Shown one piece after another: positions 20,001 to 28,492 of a DNA stretch of 64,000 nt (the first letter of the stretch is position 1; each line of letters opens with the position of its first letter). A program made the translations under genes and the position numbers. The stretch is from Ignavibacteria bacterium RIFOXYB12_FULL_35_14 (GTDB taxonomy: Bacteria > Bacteroidota > Ignavibacteria > Ignavibacteriales > Ignavibacteriaceae): positions 1 through 64,000 of the forward strand of contig MHAR01000028.1 in NCBI GenBank assembly GCA_001803045.1. Direction: 5' to 3'. The notes below the pieces were generated by a model. The model saw nothing but the letters and a program-made list of their open reading frames with translations, did no database searches and had not been told where the DNA came from.

Positions 20001-20401
20001 TTATCGATAAGAAAGAAATAGCAATTAAAGATTCAACGTTCAGAGGACTTCTGGCAATTCCAATACAAATTCAACTAAAAACAACTGTGGAAATTGTTTT
20101 TGAACACACTGGAGGAATTGGGATGTACCCTGTTGTTCCACATCCTCAACCCGGTAATAGTTCTCAAGGGTTTAGAATCATTTCCACTTCTCTCTCAGGG
20201 AAACAATATACGTTAATAGTGGAGGGCAAATCCGGAACTGAAGGAAATTTTATTTTAAATGCTTTCGATCAGAAGGTTGTATATGTTGCCAATGCTGAAT
20301 TTGAAACAACTCCAAAGCAAGGTATCATAAATTTGAAAGTAAATTTTGACGATTTGTCAAGTTGGATTGGGCGTAAAACGGTTAAAGTAATGTTGCAGTA
20401 A
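17030..20401 (+). CDS. Exported GH133/debranching-like barrel enzyme with N-terminal ThuA/amidotransferase-like domain
   Basis: Predicted 1123 residues, signal peptide 1-20. Residues about 22-245 look like a ThuA/class-I amidotransferase-like alpha-beta domain (DVLWIHLPDS, GGKILFTDYA, KGKVISIGSSIYF) without an obvious catalytic Cys. A beta-rich region follows, then a helical barrel (about 535-960) with GYAWYFGRDSEWSG (591-604), HEIS (635-638), DATPLYI and GHGWVEGG (702-709), the arrangement of glycogen-debranching enzyme C-terminal domains (GH133-like). A C-terminal beta domain (about 1030-1123) resembles that of the protein at 21704. Probably releases sugars from branched glycan in the periplasm; target unknown. 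The fused N-terminal domain distinguishes it from its paralogue. Confidence 0.68.
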   Translation: MGKYFLLFMLLFAVTTIAIAQQKYCIGYLTSALEISKEDDAAIAWLDNSKKFNCKIIKKVEKGNQDFVGTDVLWIHLPDSIGLNNLLKQKNILSHLNKYYQNGGKILFTDYAAMLPNAMGIEPKKPEIRHDTIQNEWLFDKRGFQGHLGHPLFAGFFGGEYVWDANEDQIMSFVGYFGKDFPEKGKVIAIDKAYVFVYAERKIVIEHSNKKGKVISIGSSIYFSKSNNLRNNLEHFMENTLQYLAGEKFNEPVTYWKKFTNKPILFTEKNVPIVLSKEREMKNIPHSELLFTRLEPQNNYYEASGRRALIMGKENGGIEEVWVHPLRILRDYEVGILTGDSITWLQNYPVNVEIRPESFNRIYSTPFGELKEIIFASLWKAGGIAHYTSTFSTKLIIRFRSDLRWMWPYDANALGDVHYAYDETMNTLHLKDTTGKFYCLFGGDIIPSLKISGQFQKIQWSPKGFVGTETNENQVYHAVMYDLSMKNNFTLNYTFLGTNEGKEKALTDYRILLEKPEEQYAEQVVHTTDLLKRTVQVFSPDIEFNALFKWAIVGTDKFLAYTPGLGTGLLAGFATSAHGWNGGHKNSGRPGYAWYFGRDSEWSGFAINDYGDTELVKEQLKFLQRYQDRSGKIFHEISTSGVVHYDAADATPLYIILAGHYLRASGDIEFIKESWMHLKSAIDFLYSTDTDGDGLIENTNEGHGWVEGGALFGAHSSFYLSSSWGQVLKDMSFIAALIGENDLAAKYSMDAKKVQKILNTDFWNDSTQFYNLGKLKDGTYQTEPTVLPAVGAYFNLLDDAKVKYMLDAYASNSFSTDWGTRIVSSSSKLFKPTGYHYGAVWPLFTGWTALAEYEYGNSVQAFSHFNENLAIKNFWALGYVEEVMNGSVYKPSGVCPHQCWSETNILHPAITGMIGWKPNAVEQSATLKPRFPLSWDTISVADLRSGKSLLQLSMKRGLNRTVYSIKLIEGPELKVQFSPEIPDGMKIKKAFIDKKEIAIKDSTFRGLLAIPIQIQLKTTVEIVFEHTGGIGMYPVVPHPQPGNSSQGFRIISTSLSGKQYTLIVEGKSGTEGNFILNAFDQKVVYVANAEFETTPKQGIINLKVNFDDLSSWIGRKTVKVMLQ

Positions 20402-20469
20402 AACAATAAATATATTCATACCATAATTAAACAGCAGTTCGTAACACAAAAAAATATTTATTGAAAATA

Positions 20470-21486
20470 ATGATTCGTACTTATAGGGAAAACGGTTTTT
20501 TACATTTGGTAATTGAAAATGAAAAAATAAGAGCGGTTTTTCTTCCAGAGATTGGAGGAAAAATGAAGGAGTTAATAAATCTGAAAACAGGTACGCAATT
20601 TTTGCAAGAGAATCAGCGCGAAGATAAAGTTTATTCCCGTGCTCTTTATGGTTCGGATTTTTTAAAATACGATGTCAGCGGCTTTGATGAATGTTTCCCT
20701 ACAGTTTCAGCTTGTGAAAAAAATTTGAAGGAAGATAAAAAACATTGTTTTCCCGATCATGGTGAGCTGTGGTCAAGAGCATGGGAATTTTCACAAGTAG
20801 CCGACTTCATCACTTTATCAATTGAAGGAATGAAATCAAGATATCTTTTTAAAAAGAAGATCGGGCTAATAGAAGACACAATTGAAATAACTTATACTGT
20901 AAGGAATTTATCTTCCCGTACCTTTCCATACATTTGGTCTGCACATCCGCTGCTTAAGATTTCTGAAGGTGATAAGCTGCTTCTGCCGGAAAATACGGAG
21001 GCTGTTGCTTTGTATTGGGCATCTGATCCAGTAATTGGGAAACAGGGAGATCTTCTTAACTTATCTTATATTACAAGGGATCAAAACGAACTTGATTTTT
21101 CAGTCGTACCGAATAAATCTACAAATATTGCAATGAAATGCTTTACCGGGAAATTAACCAAAGGTTACGCAGGTCTTTATAAGAAACAGAAAGACGAAAC
21201 AATTTTATTCACATTTGATGCTGATGAGATTCCTTATTTGGGGATTTGGCTGTGTTACGGCGGTTGGCCTATAGGTTGGCAAAAGAAGCATTATACTATT
21301 GGATTGGAACCAACAAATGGAAATTCTGACTCACTTGCGGAGGCAGTCAAGAAAGATAATTATTCGGAACTTGGTTCGTTTGGAGAACATAACTGGACTC
21401 TAAAGATTACTTTAGTTCAAGGCATACCAGAGGTTTTCTACAATGAATCGGATGAAAGAAAAATTTCATACAAAAACAATAACTAA
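20470..21486 (+). CDS. Aldose 1-epimerase-like (galactose mutarotase superfamily) protein
   Basis: About 338 residues, no signal peptide, so cytoplasmic. I use ATG 20470; an in-frame TTG lies at 20461 and neither has a clear ribosome binding site. The fold signature is visible: IGGKMKELINLKTG near the N-terminus, DECFPTV, FPDHGELWS, then IWSAHPLLKI and late GLEPTNG. In mutarotases a His and a C-terminal Glu are catalytic; the His of SAHPL and the Glu of GLEPTNG are the best candidates. It may supply alpha-galactose or another alpha-sugar to GalK, which fits the gal genes around it. Substrate could equally be another released hexose or pentose. Confidence 0.7.
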   Translation: MIRTYRENGFLHLVIENEKIRAVFLPEIGGKMKELINLKTGTQFLQENQREDKVYSRALYGSDFLKYDVSGFDECFPTVSACEKNLKEDKKHCFPDHGELWSRAWEFSQVADFITLSIEGMKSRYLFKKKIGLIEDTIEITYTVRNLSSRTFPYIWSAHPLLKISEGDKLLLPENTEAVALYWASDPVIGKQGDLLNLSYITRDQNELDFSVVPNKSTNIAMKCFTGKLTKGYAGLYKKQKDETILFTFDADEIPYLGIWLCYGGWPIGWQKKHYTIGLEPTNGNSDSLAEAVKKDNYSELGSFGEHNWTLKITLVQGIPEVFYNESDERKISYKNNN

Positions 21487-21521
21487 AATTAAAGGGAAAG
21501 ATACACGAGAAAAAAATAGAA

Positions 21522-21629
21522 TTGTCTTTTTCTGATTGGTTGATTATTGCAATCTATTTCGGGTTTGAACTTGCCATTGAGATTATTCGGCTTGCATGTT
21601 GTGGAATTACATTGTGTTTGATGGATTAG
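21522..21629 (+). pseudogene. Remnant of a sodium/solute symporter (first membrane segment only)
   Basis: A 35-codon frame opening at TTG 21522 reads LSFSDWLIIAIYFGFEL, closely matching the start of the intact symporter at 24661 (LSIVDWIIILIYFAFVL) and other SSS proteins. After about 20 residues the similarity ends and TAG follows at 21627. The rest of the transporter is missing, so this is a deletion remnant in the gap between the epimerase and the next glycosidase. Bases 21487-21521 and 21630-21703 hold nothing else I can identify. Confidence 0.6.
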
Positions 21630-21703
21630 AAAATATGGATTTAATTATGTCTCGTGTATCGGTAGAGAAAAATAAAAACTTATAACAAATGAGTGGTTAA
21701 AAA

Positions 21704-24313
21704 ATGAAACAATTAAAAATCTTTTTCGCAATTTTATCTATAGTTCAAATTACTATCTCTGCCCAAGATGGATTGATTAAGAAGTTTCAAATAAAACAAA
21801 ACGATCTGACTCTAACACGTCCAGCACAATCAATTCAGTACATGGATAAGATTGGTAACAAAGCTGCTCTGTTAGGATTTGAAAACGGTTCATTCGAAAT
21901 GTGGATCTGGCCGTGGAAAGTTCTGCGCAATTTTGAAATACAATTTTTTGTAGGAACCACCACACAACCGATTCTTGCTAAAGATATTTTGAGGGATATT
22001 TCTGTAACTCCGGAAGCTACAACACTCACATTTGTTTATGAATCGTTCACAGTTAAAGAAATAATTTTCATTCCTCACGATGAACCCGGTGCAATAATTC
22101 TTCTTGATGTGAATACAACAACTCCACTAACAATTGTTCCGGGATTCATGCCCGTTATGCAGCCGCAATGGCCGGCTGGAATTGGCGGACAGTATAGTTA
22201 CTGGGATGACAATGTGAAAGCTTACGTAATATCGGAATCACAGCAAAGAGGATTGTTCTTGTGCGGTTCGCCTGTCGCACAGCAAATGGCTGCCCCGCCC
22301 GCCCACATGTTCGCGGATAACCCGATTCAATTTAAAATTGATATCAAACCCGGAGAAGCAAAAAATAATTTCATACCGATTGTGATTGCAGGTAGTCCGG
22401 TTAAAACAAAATATGATTCTGTGAAGTCGCTTTATAAAAATATTACTGCCAACGTTGAAGATCTATATAACAAGACTTATGAGCACTATAAGAATTTACG
22501 TAAATCAACAGTTGAGGTAATAACGCCCGATGAAAAATTAAATCTTGCATTTGAATATGGAAAAGTTGCGTTGAACAATTTGATGGTTGATAATCCAACT
22601 CTCGGTAATGGATTAGTTGCTGGGTATGGATTAAGCGGCGGTGGCGGACGTCCCGGCTTTGCGTGGTTTTTCGGCGGTGATGCATTTATCAATTCACTGG
22701 CAATGAATAGTTATGGTGATTACTCAACTGTTCGCTCTGCACTCGAGTTCACTCAAAAATGGCAGCGGCAAGATAATTTCCCGATTAGGAAAAAGTCGAA
22801 GGAAGAAAAAAATATTGATGTTGGCAAAATGTCGCACGAGCTTTCTCAGAGCGATGGACTTATTGATTGGTGGAACGATTATCACTATGGATATAACCAC
22901 GCAGATACATCTCCATGGTATCTTGTAGCTATGGGAGATTATTTTAGAAAAACCGGAGATGTTGAATTCATAAAGAAAAGTTGGAAATCAATTGTGCAAG
23001 CATATAATTGGTCAAAGAGTAAAGACAGCAATGGTGACGGCTTGATGGACCTCAAAGGCGCGGGACTTGGTGTGCTCGAGTTTGGTGCACTCGTGAAAAT
23101 TTTCAACGATAACTACACTCAGAGTTTATGGACGCAAGGAATTAAAGAAGTAAACTTGATGGCAAAGTATTGTGATGATAAAGAAATAGAAAAAGAAACT
23201 GAAATACTTTATCCAAAAGCACAGCAAACATTGGAAAAAATATTTTGGATTGATGATCTGGGGTTCTACAGTTTCGGTGCAGCAGAAGATGGCAAACAAG
23301 TTCGTGAAAAAAACATTTATTCTTCGGCGTCAATTCTTTTTGGTTTGATGAACAATGAACGAAGCGTAAGTACAATAGAAAAATTTAACGAAAGCGATAT
23401 GGTGACCGATTGGGGCGTACGCAATCTTTCAAATAAATCTTCTATGTATGAACCGATGAACTACAATTATGGCACTATTTGGCCATTCACGTCTTATTTT
23501 ATTGGCGCAGCGCAATTTTATACTCACTTTAATCTGCAAGGATTAGAAACAGTAAGAAAGTCAGCGCAACATGTTTTTGATTATGGTCTCGGAATTGTGC
23601 CGGAAGTTTTTTCCGGTGATATTAACACTAAACTCGGCGAAGCTTATCATAATCAAGGTTTTTCTGTTAGCGGTTACGTTTTTCCGATGATACGCGGCTT
23701 GATTGGATTGGATGTTGATGCTCTTAATAACAAAATCACATTTTCCCCCAAAATTCCGGTGGATTGGAAATTCTTAAAAGTTCATAATGTAAATATCGGT
23801 AGCGCAATTGTTAATTTGGATTTAATAAATGAGAATGGTCGGATGGTATTTTTAGCGAAGAAAATATCCGGCAGAAATATCCAAATTGAATTCTCTCCCG
23901 ATCTTCCGCTTGGGACAGAGAGTAATTCTATGCACGTGAACGGACAACCGGTGAAACCGGCGCTGATTCATCATAAACAAGCAGAGCAATTAAAGATCAC
24001 TTTTGATCTGGAAGAGGAGTCCTCCGTTGTTTTAATGTATAAACCGACCGTCTCGGTTTTTCTTCAAGATCACATGACACCTATCGGAGCCACAAATGAA
24101 GAACTGAAAATTGTATCTCAAAACTTGGATGGAAAGAAGTTAACCGTTCATTGCGAAGGGAAGCCGAACAAAGATTATGAATTGGAAATTATGAATTACG
24201 AATTAGTAAAATCTATCTCCGGCGCTGAGTTGAAGGATGGAAAATTGATTGTGAATATTCCCGGAACCGGAAATGATTTTTTAAAACACGAAATTGAAGT
24301 TGAAGTCAGATAA
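21704..24313 (+). CDS. Exported GH133/debranching-like (alpha/alpha)6-barrel enzyme
   Basis: Predicted 869 residues with signal peptide 1-20 (cut near ITISAQDG). It parallels the protein at 17030 without the N-terminal ThuA-like domain: MWIWPWKVLRNFEI early on, the barrel block GRPGFAWFFGGDAF (315-328), MSHELSQ (376-382), HADTSPWY (399-406), NGDGLMDLKG and YGTIWPFTS. The usual FGRD of debranching-type barrels reads FGGD here, a substitution of the conserved Arg. A C-terminal beta domain (about 790-869, LKIVSQNLDGKKLTVHCEGKP) is shared with the paralogue. Likely a periplasmic hydrolase of alpha-linked oligosaccharides; specificity not readable. Precedes the symporter, consistent with hydrolysis then uptake. 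Confidence 0.68.
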   Translation: MKQLKIFFAILSIVQITISAQDGLIKKFQIKQNDLTLTRPAQSIQYMDKIGNKAALLGFENGSFEMWIWPWKVLRNFEIQFFVGTTTQPILAKDILRDISVTPEATTLTFVYESFTVKEIIFIPHDEPGAIILLDVNTTTPLTIVPGFMPVMQPQWPAGIGGQYSYWDDNVKAYVISESQQRGLFLCGSPVAQQMAAPPAHMFADNPIQFKIDIKPGEAKNNFIPIVIAGSPVKTKYDSVKSLYKNITANVEDLYNKTYEHYKNLRKSTVEVITPDEKLNLAFEYGKVALNNLMVDNPTLGNGLVAGYGLSGGGGRPGFAWFFGGDAFINSLAMNSYGDYSTVRSALEFTQKWQRQDNFPIRKKSKEEKNIDVGKMSHELSQSDGLIDWWNDYHYGYNHADTSPWYLVAMGDYFRKTGDVEFIKKSWKSIVQAYNWSKSKDSNGDGLMDLKGAGLGVLEFGALVKIFNDNYTQSLWTQGIKEVNLMAKYCDDKEIEKETEILYPKAQQTLEKIFWIDDLGFYSFGAAEDGKQVREKNIYSSASILFGLMNNERSVSTIEKFNESDMVTDWGVRNLSNKSSMYEPMNYNYGTIWPFTSYFIGAAQFYTHFNLQGLETVRKSAQHVFDYGLGIVPEVFSGDINTKLGEAYHNQGFSVSGYVFPMIRGLIGLDVDALNNKITFSPKIPVDWKFLKVHNVNIGSAIVNLDLINENGRMVFLAKKISGRNIQIEFSPDLPLGTESNSMHVNGQPVKPALIHHKQAEQLKITFDLEEESSVVLMYKPTVSVFLQDHMTPIGATNEELKIVSQNLDGKKLTVHCEGKPNKDYELEIMNYELVKSISGAELKDGKLIVNIPGTGNDFLKHEIEVEVR

Positions 24314-24394
24314 CAATTGTCAATAGATAATAATTTTTCTTTAAAAATATTTTTTTGAATTCTTATTGGAATAGAAAATCAATTTTAATAGCTT

Positions 24395-24646
24395 TTGGAC
24401 GTGCTTAAGGTTACTACTAAATTATTTTATTTAGGAAACATGCTTCCAATAACACTTGAACCTCAACAACAGATAAATCTTTTTCTAAAGCATTCTAGCA
24501 ATGCCTCTAATTTCGAATTAGAAGTTGTTAACAAAGGACTCGCCGCAGAAATTCGTCTTTACTTTTTAACCAGCAAAAAAGAAAAAGTTGTTAGACGAAC
24601 TAGGAAAAAATCAATCCCCAAACACGAAACAATATTTTTGTTTTAG
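24395..24646 (+). CDS. Small hypothetical protein or gene fragment
   Basis: An 83-residue frame opening at TTG 24395 without a visible ribosome binding site. The product has a hydrophobic start and a basic C-terminus (KKEKVVRRTRKKSIPKHE) and resembles nothing I know. It lies 14 bases before the symporter gene on the same strand. It could be a small real gene, the tail of a decayed one, or chance; several other remnants in this locus make decay plausible. Confidence 0.3.
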   Translation: MDVLKVTTKLFYLGNMLPITLEPQQQINLFLKHSSNASNFELEVVNKGLAAEIRLYFLTSKKEKVVRRTRKKSIPKHETIFLF

Positions 24647-24660
24647 CACAAGGAACATTT

Positions 24661-26337
24661 ATGCAATCTATCGGTCTATCAATCGTTGATTGGATTATAA
24701 TCTTAATCTACTTCGCATTCGTTCTTGGTATTGGATGGTATCTCCGCAAATTCACAACAACTAAAGAAGATTTTTTTCTTGCGGGTAGAAAAAATTCTTC
24801 GTGGGTCGCCGGGTTAGCGTTTCTTTCTGCAAACCTCGGTGCGCTCGAGCTACTTGGAATGACAGGCAATACATTCAAATACGGAATGTATGTGGCGCAC
24901 TTCTACTGGATCGGTGCAATACCGGCCATGCTCTTTCTTGGTATTTACATGATGCCGTTCTACTATAGCAGTAAAATTAACTCTGTACCGGGTTATCTCA
25001 AGTTACGCTTCGATGAAAAAACTCGCGTGTTAAATGGAATTGCATTTGCAATAATGACGCTTCTCGTTTCAGGAATCAATCTTTACGCTATGGCGCTTGT
25101 ACTTCATACTTTTCTCGGATGGAACTGGGACATAAGTATGTGGGTTTCAGCAATTACAGTTGCCTGCTATGTAGGATTAAGCGGATTGATGTCGGCAATT
25201 TTTACAGAGATAATTCAATTCTTTATGATTTGGTTTGGACTCTTTCTCGTTTCAATTCTTGGAATAATCGAAATTGGAAGCATGAAAGAAATATTTGCTC
25301 GCATTAATGAATACAGCTCTCAGGTTTCGTTCACAACTCTTTGGTCAACCGCATCGGATCCAACTCAGAACGGAATGTTCATTCATTGGAGCGGAATTGT
25401 CTTGGGACTTGGTTTTGTTCTATCATTCGGATATTGGACAACGGATTTTCTAGTTGTTCAGCGAGCATTCTCTGCAAAGGATTTACGCTCCGCGAGAATG
25501 ACACCGATCTTAGCGTCATTTTTTAAAATGGCTTTGCCATTTCTCGTAATTCTTGCAGGATTGATTGCGATTGCTCTTTCAATAGATCCAAATAGCGGCT
25601 TCAAGCTTTTGGAGGATGGAGGGCAAATAAATTACGATTCGGCTCTTCCTCTCCTGATTGCGAGATATTATCCATCGGGATTGGTTGGGCTTGGTGTTAC
25701 TGCATTACTTGCAGGATTCATGGCAGGACAGGCAGGTAATATAAGTGCGTTCAACACTGTATGGACTTACGATATTTATAAATCTGTTTTGAATAGAAAA
25801 GCTTCAGATGCTCACTTACTCTGGATGGGACGTGCCTCAACAATTGTTGGAGTTATCATTTCTCTCGGTACTGCATATTGGGCAAAAAGTTTTCCGAGCA
25901 TCATGGATTATATGCAAGCAATTTTTTCTTGGGTTAACGCGCCACTATTTGCAACGATGCTTCTCGGAATGTTTGTTTGGTGGATTACTCCTAACGGTGC
26001 ATTCTGGGGATTGGTTGCGGGAATGTCGTCATCATTTTTTATGTGGCTGGCAGTAAAGTTTCATTGGTTCAGCGAAAGTATTATAACATTGTCTAATACT
26101 CAAAGCGATATGGCCGCAAACTTTTGGCGCGCTTGGTGGGCTTGGTCAATCTGCGCAGCAATTACAATTGTCGTCAGTCTTATCACAAAAAGAAGACCAA
26201 AAGAAGAACTTGTGGGATTAGTGAAAGGATTAACAGAAGAAAAACATGATCAGCATTTACCATTCGTAAAACACCCGGAGTTTGCTGCTATTATTTCTTT
26301 GATCATATTAGCTCTTCTGAACATTTGGTTTTGGTAA
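24661..26337 (+). CDS. Sodium/solute symporter (SSS family), probable sugar importer
   Basis: Predicted 558-residue inner-membrane protein with about 13-14 transmembrane segments. It opens with DWIIILIYFAFVLGIGWYLRK, followed by KEDFFLAGRKNSSWVAGLAFLSANLGALELLG, the SSS signature covering the sodium and substrate site in SglT-like transporters, and ends with one more membrane segment after a charged linker. Located directly before galK and downstream of the secreted glycosidases, it probably brings in galactose or another released sugar coupled to sodium. AAGGA just upstream of ATG 24661 serves as ribosome binding site. It is the only intact one of three symporter copies in this locus. Confidence 0.9.
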   Translation: MQSIGLSIVDWIIILIYFAFVLGIGWYLRKFTTTKEDFFLAGRKNSSWVAGLAFLSANLGALELLGMTGNTFKYGMYVAHFYWIGAIPAMLFLGIYMMPFYYSSKINSVPGYLKLRFDEKTRVLNGIAFAIMTLLVSGINLYAMALVLHTFLGWNWDISMWVSAITVACYVGLSGLMSAIFTEIIQFFMIWFGLFLVSILGIIEIGSMKEIFARINEYSSQVSFTTLWSTASDPTQNGMFIHWSGIVLGLGFVLSFGYWTTDFLVVQRAFSAKDLRSARMTPILASFFKMALPFLVILAGLIAIALSIDPNSGFKLLEDGGQINYDSALPLLIARYYPSGLVGLGVTALLAGFMAGQAGNISAFNTVWTYDIYKSVLNRKASDAHLLWMGRASTIVGVIISLGTAYWAKSFPSIMDYMQAIFSWVNAPLFATMLLGMFVWWITPNGAFWGLVAGMSSSFFMWLAVKFHWFSESIITLSNTQSDMAANFWRAWWAWSICAAITIVVSLITKRRPKEELVGLVKGLTEEKHDQHLPFVKHPEFAAIISLIILALLNIWFW

Positions 26338-26458
26338 AACCGAAATTGTCATCATAAGAAATTACATTTAACGAAAAGAAGTTGAGTTTGATGAACAATC
26401 TCACAAATATAGGTTTAGAGATTCTTCACGTTGTTCAGAATTTTAAAGGAGAAAATAA

Positions 26459-26662
26459 ATGAAACCGATCTGGTTTTTTGTTGGATTAATTTTACTTGTA
26501 ATGGGCGGAATAATTTTTCTATCGGGAATCTATCAATTTATAAATCCTCCGGAAGTAAAAACTGTTCTCGCCGAAACTCATCCGGCTATATGGTGGGGAG
26601 CCGTAATGTTTATCTTTGGCGGTATCATGTATTGGAAAACAAGGAAGCAGACTGTAGAGTAA
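26459..26662 (+). CDS. Small two-helix membrane protein
   Basis: A 67-residue product with two predicted membrane helices (about 4-26 and 44-60) separated by a short polar loop with INPPEVKTV. A strong AAAGGAG ribosome binding site lies upstream of the ATG. It sits between the symporter and galK, with galK starting four bases after its stop, so all three are probably one operon. I do not recognise a family; a role as accessory to the transporter is only inferred from position. An overlapping frame at 26431-26679 is a shadow. Confidence 0.6.
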   Translation: MKPIWFFVGLILLVMGGIIFLSGIYQFINPPEVKTVLAETHPAIWWGAVMFIFGGIMYWKTRKQTVE

Positions 26663-26665
26663 CAA

Positions 26666-27841
26666 ATGAATATTACTAAATCCGTCCGCAAAAAATTCAA
26701 AGAACTTTTTAACGAAGAACCATTGCTTATCCGTTCACCCGGAAGAGTTAATCTAATCGGTGAACATACCGATTACAATATGGGTTTTGTTCTTCCGGCA
26801 GCTATTGATAAGGCAATTTACTTTGCTATCGCACCGCGAAGCGATGATCAATGTAAACTTTATGCAGCAGACATGAATGACAATTATCAGTTTTCAGTTG
26901 ACAATTTGCAGTTTTCAAAAAAGCAGTGGCCAAATTATTTGATGGGAGTTGTTGATCAACTCAACAAGAGAGGATACAAAACAAAAGGATTTAACTGCGT
27001 GTTCGGCGGAGACATTCCGCTCGGCGCCGGTTTATCCTCGTCAGCGGCTCTGGAAGCGGGGTTAGCATTTGCACTCAATGATATTTTTAATTTGGGAATT
27101 GATAAACTCTCGCTCGTTAAGTTATCGCAAAAGGCCGAAAATGAATTTGTCGGTGTGAATTGCGGAATTATGGATCAATATATTAATATTTTTGGTGAGC
27201 GCAGAAACGCTCTTCGTATTGATTGCCGCTCGCTTGAGTATGAATATTTTCCATTTGATTATAAAAATATTTCGATCGTTCTATTTAATACAAATGTTTC
27301 TCGTTCACTTGCTTCGTCGGAATATAATCAAAGGAGAAGAGAATGCAGCGAAGGTGTTGAGAAAATCAAAAAAGAATTTCCGCAAATACAAAGTCTCCGT
27401 GATGTTTCCATTGACCTTCTTACCGGATATAAAAACAAGTTAAATCCGGTTATCTACCGACGTTGTAAATATGTTGTTGAAGAAAACTCAAGATTGTTGA
27501 ATGCATGCGATGCGTTAAAAGTGCATGACTTAAAAACATTTGGATCATTGATGTACCAAACGCATGAAGGACTGAGTAAAGATTTTGAAGTAAGCTGTAA
27601 AGAACTCGACTTCCTGGTTGAATTGACAAAAGATAATCCGGAAGTCTATGGCTCAAGAATGATGGGAGGCGGATTTGGAGGTTGTACTATTAATCTAATT
27701 GAGAATAATGCAATTGAGACTGTAAGTAAAACAATTACCAAAATGTATAAACAAAAATTTAATCTCGAAGCCAAGACTTATGTAACAAATATTAGCGGTG
27801 GGACAAGTATTGTCATGATTAAAGAAAATGCAACAATTTGA
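26666..27841 (+). CDS. galK: Galactokinase
   Basis: Phosphorylates galactose to galactose-1-phosphate in the cytoplasm, feeding GalT. The 391-residue product shows the GHMP-kinase motifs in order: galactose-binding signature [20 protein letters not shown] near residue 20, the phosphate loop [13 protein letters not shown] around 115-130, CGIMDQY with the catalytic Asp, and C-terminal [14 protein letters not shown]. Length matches bacterial GalK. It follows the small membrane protein by three bases. The start of the broken galT copy lies inside its 3-prime end, meaning that galK-galT were once translationally overlapped. Confidence 0.96.
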   Translation: MNITKSVRKKFKELFNEEPLLIRSPGRVNLIGEHTDYNMGFVLPAAIDKAIYFAIAPRSDDQCKLYAADMNDNYQFSVDNLQFSKKQWPNYLMGVVDQLNKRGYKTKGFNCVFGGDIPLGAGLSSSAALEAGLAFALNDIFNLGIDKLSLVKLSQKAENEFVGVNCGIMDQYINIFGERRNALRIDCRSLEYEYFPFDYKNISIVLFNTNVSRSLASSEYNQRRRECSEGVEKIKKEFPQIQSLRDVSIDLLTGYKNKLNPVIYRRCKYVVEENSRLLNACDALKVHDLKTFGSLMYQTHEGLSKDFEVSCKELDFLVELTKDNPEVYGSRMMGGGFGGCTINLIENNAIETVSKTITKMYKQKFNLEAKTYVTNISGGTSIVMIKENATI

Positions 27842-28160
27842 TTTAAACGATTATCCTCATAGAAGGAAAAATATTTTAACCGGAGAATGGATTTTAGTTT
27901 CTCCTCACAGAACAAAACGTCCTTGACAAGATGAGATTTCTATATCGGAAAAAGATGTCCGGCAAAAATACGATCCTCAATGCTACTTATGTCCGGGCAA
28001 TAAACGAGCGAATGGAGATGTCAATCCTAATTATGAAAGCACTTTTGTTTTCACAAATGATTTCTCTTCTTTGCTTGAAAAAATTACTACTGGGCTGAAA
28101 AATAAAAATGACTTGCTAATTAGTCGATCATTAAGAAGTTATTTTCAGATTTGGAGTTGA
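27828..28160 (+). pseudogene. galT: Decayed second galT copy
   Basis: From ATG 27828 (overlapping the end of galK by 14 bases) the frame reads [18 protein letters not shown], then a TGA at 27924 where GalT has Trp (RPW). Beyond it the same frame continues with CYLCPGNKRANGDVNPNYES and FTNDFSSLL, matching residues about 50-80 of the intact GalT at 11831, and ends at TGA 28158. The catalytic HPH region and the whole C-terminal half are missing. So one nonsense change plus a large deletion inactivated it. The intact copy 16 kb upstream presumably compensates. Confidence 0.88.
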
Positions 28161-28351
28161 TAAAATATGAAGAACAAGTAAAACAGATACTTGATCAGGC
28201 AGAAGAAATTAACCGTTGAATAATATACAATAGATTTAGTGAAAGAAGTTACGGTTTAGTATGTGGCTTATATGTTTACAGAATGTTTGCTATCGAAAGG
28301 GCAAGCGGCAGTAATTTCGTAAATGAAAAGAAAATGATAATGCTCAAATAA
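28136..28351 (+). pseudogene. Remnant of a T9SS-secreted protein (sorting-domain tail)
   Basis: In one reading frame with an internal TGA at 28217, the sequence from about 28250 reads GLYVYRM...SGSNFVNEKKMIMLK and stops at TAA 28349. This is the typical end of a T9SS C-terminal sorting domain (SGVYxYRxxA...FxxTKKMxLLK). The conserved NYPNPFNP start and the rest of the protein are absent. The segment before it (28136-28216, KYEEQVKQILDQAEEINR) is in the same frame but unrecognised. A good terminator follows, presumably that of the lost gene. Confidence 0.65.
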
Positions 28352-28380
28352 GATTCGTACAATGTTCTTGGAAATAAAAT

Positions 28381-28406
28381 GGGTGATAGTTTGGTCACCC
28401 TTTTTT
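28381..28406 (+). terminator. Rho-independent terminator
   Basis: GGGTGA (28381-28386) pairs with TCACCC (28395-28400) across an eight-base loop and is followed directly by six T (28401-28406). It ends the galK/galT-remnant/T9SS-tail stretch. Confidence 0.8.
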
Positions 28407-28492
28407 GTTAGGATTAACTAATATTAATTATTATCATAAAAATAATTTTGATATGTTTCAAATGTGGGATGGTCTATAAAATTATTAATACT

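Noticed and set aside
26431-26679. 82-residue frame overlapping the small membrane protein gene
   Set aside because: Composition is that of a shifted frame of 26459-26662, which has its own ribosome binding site and two membrane helices.
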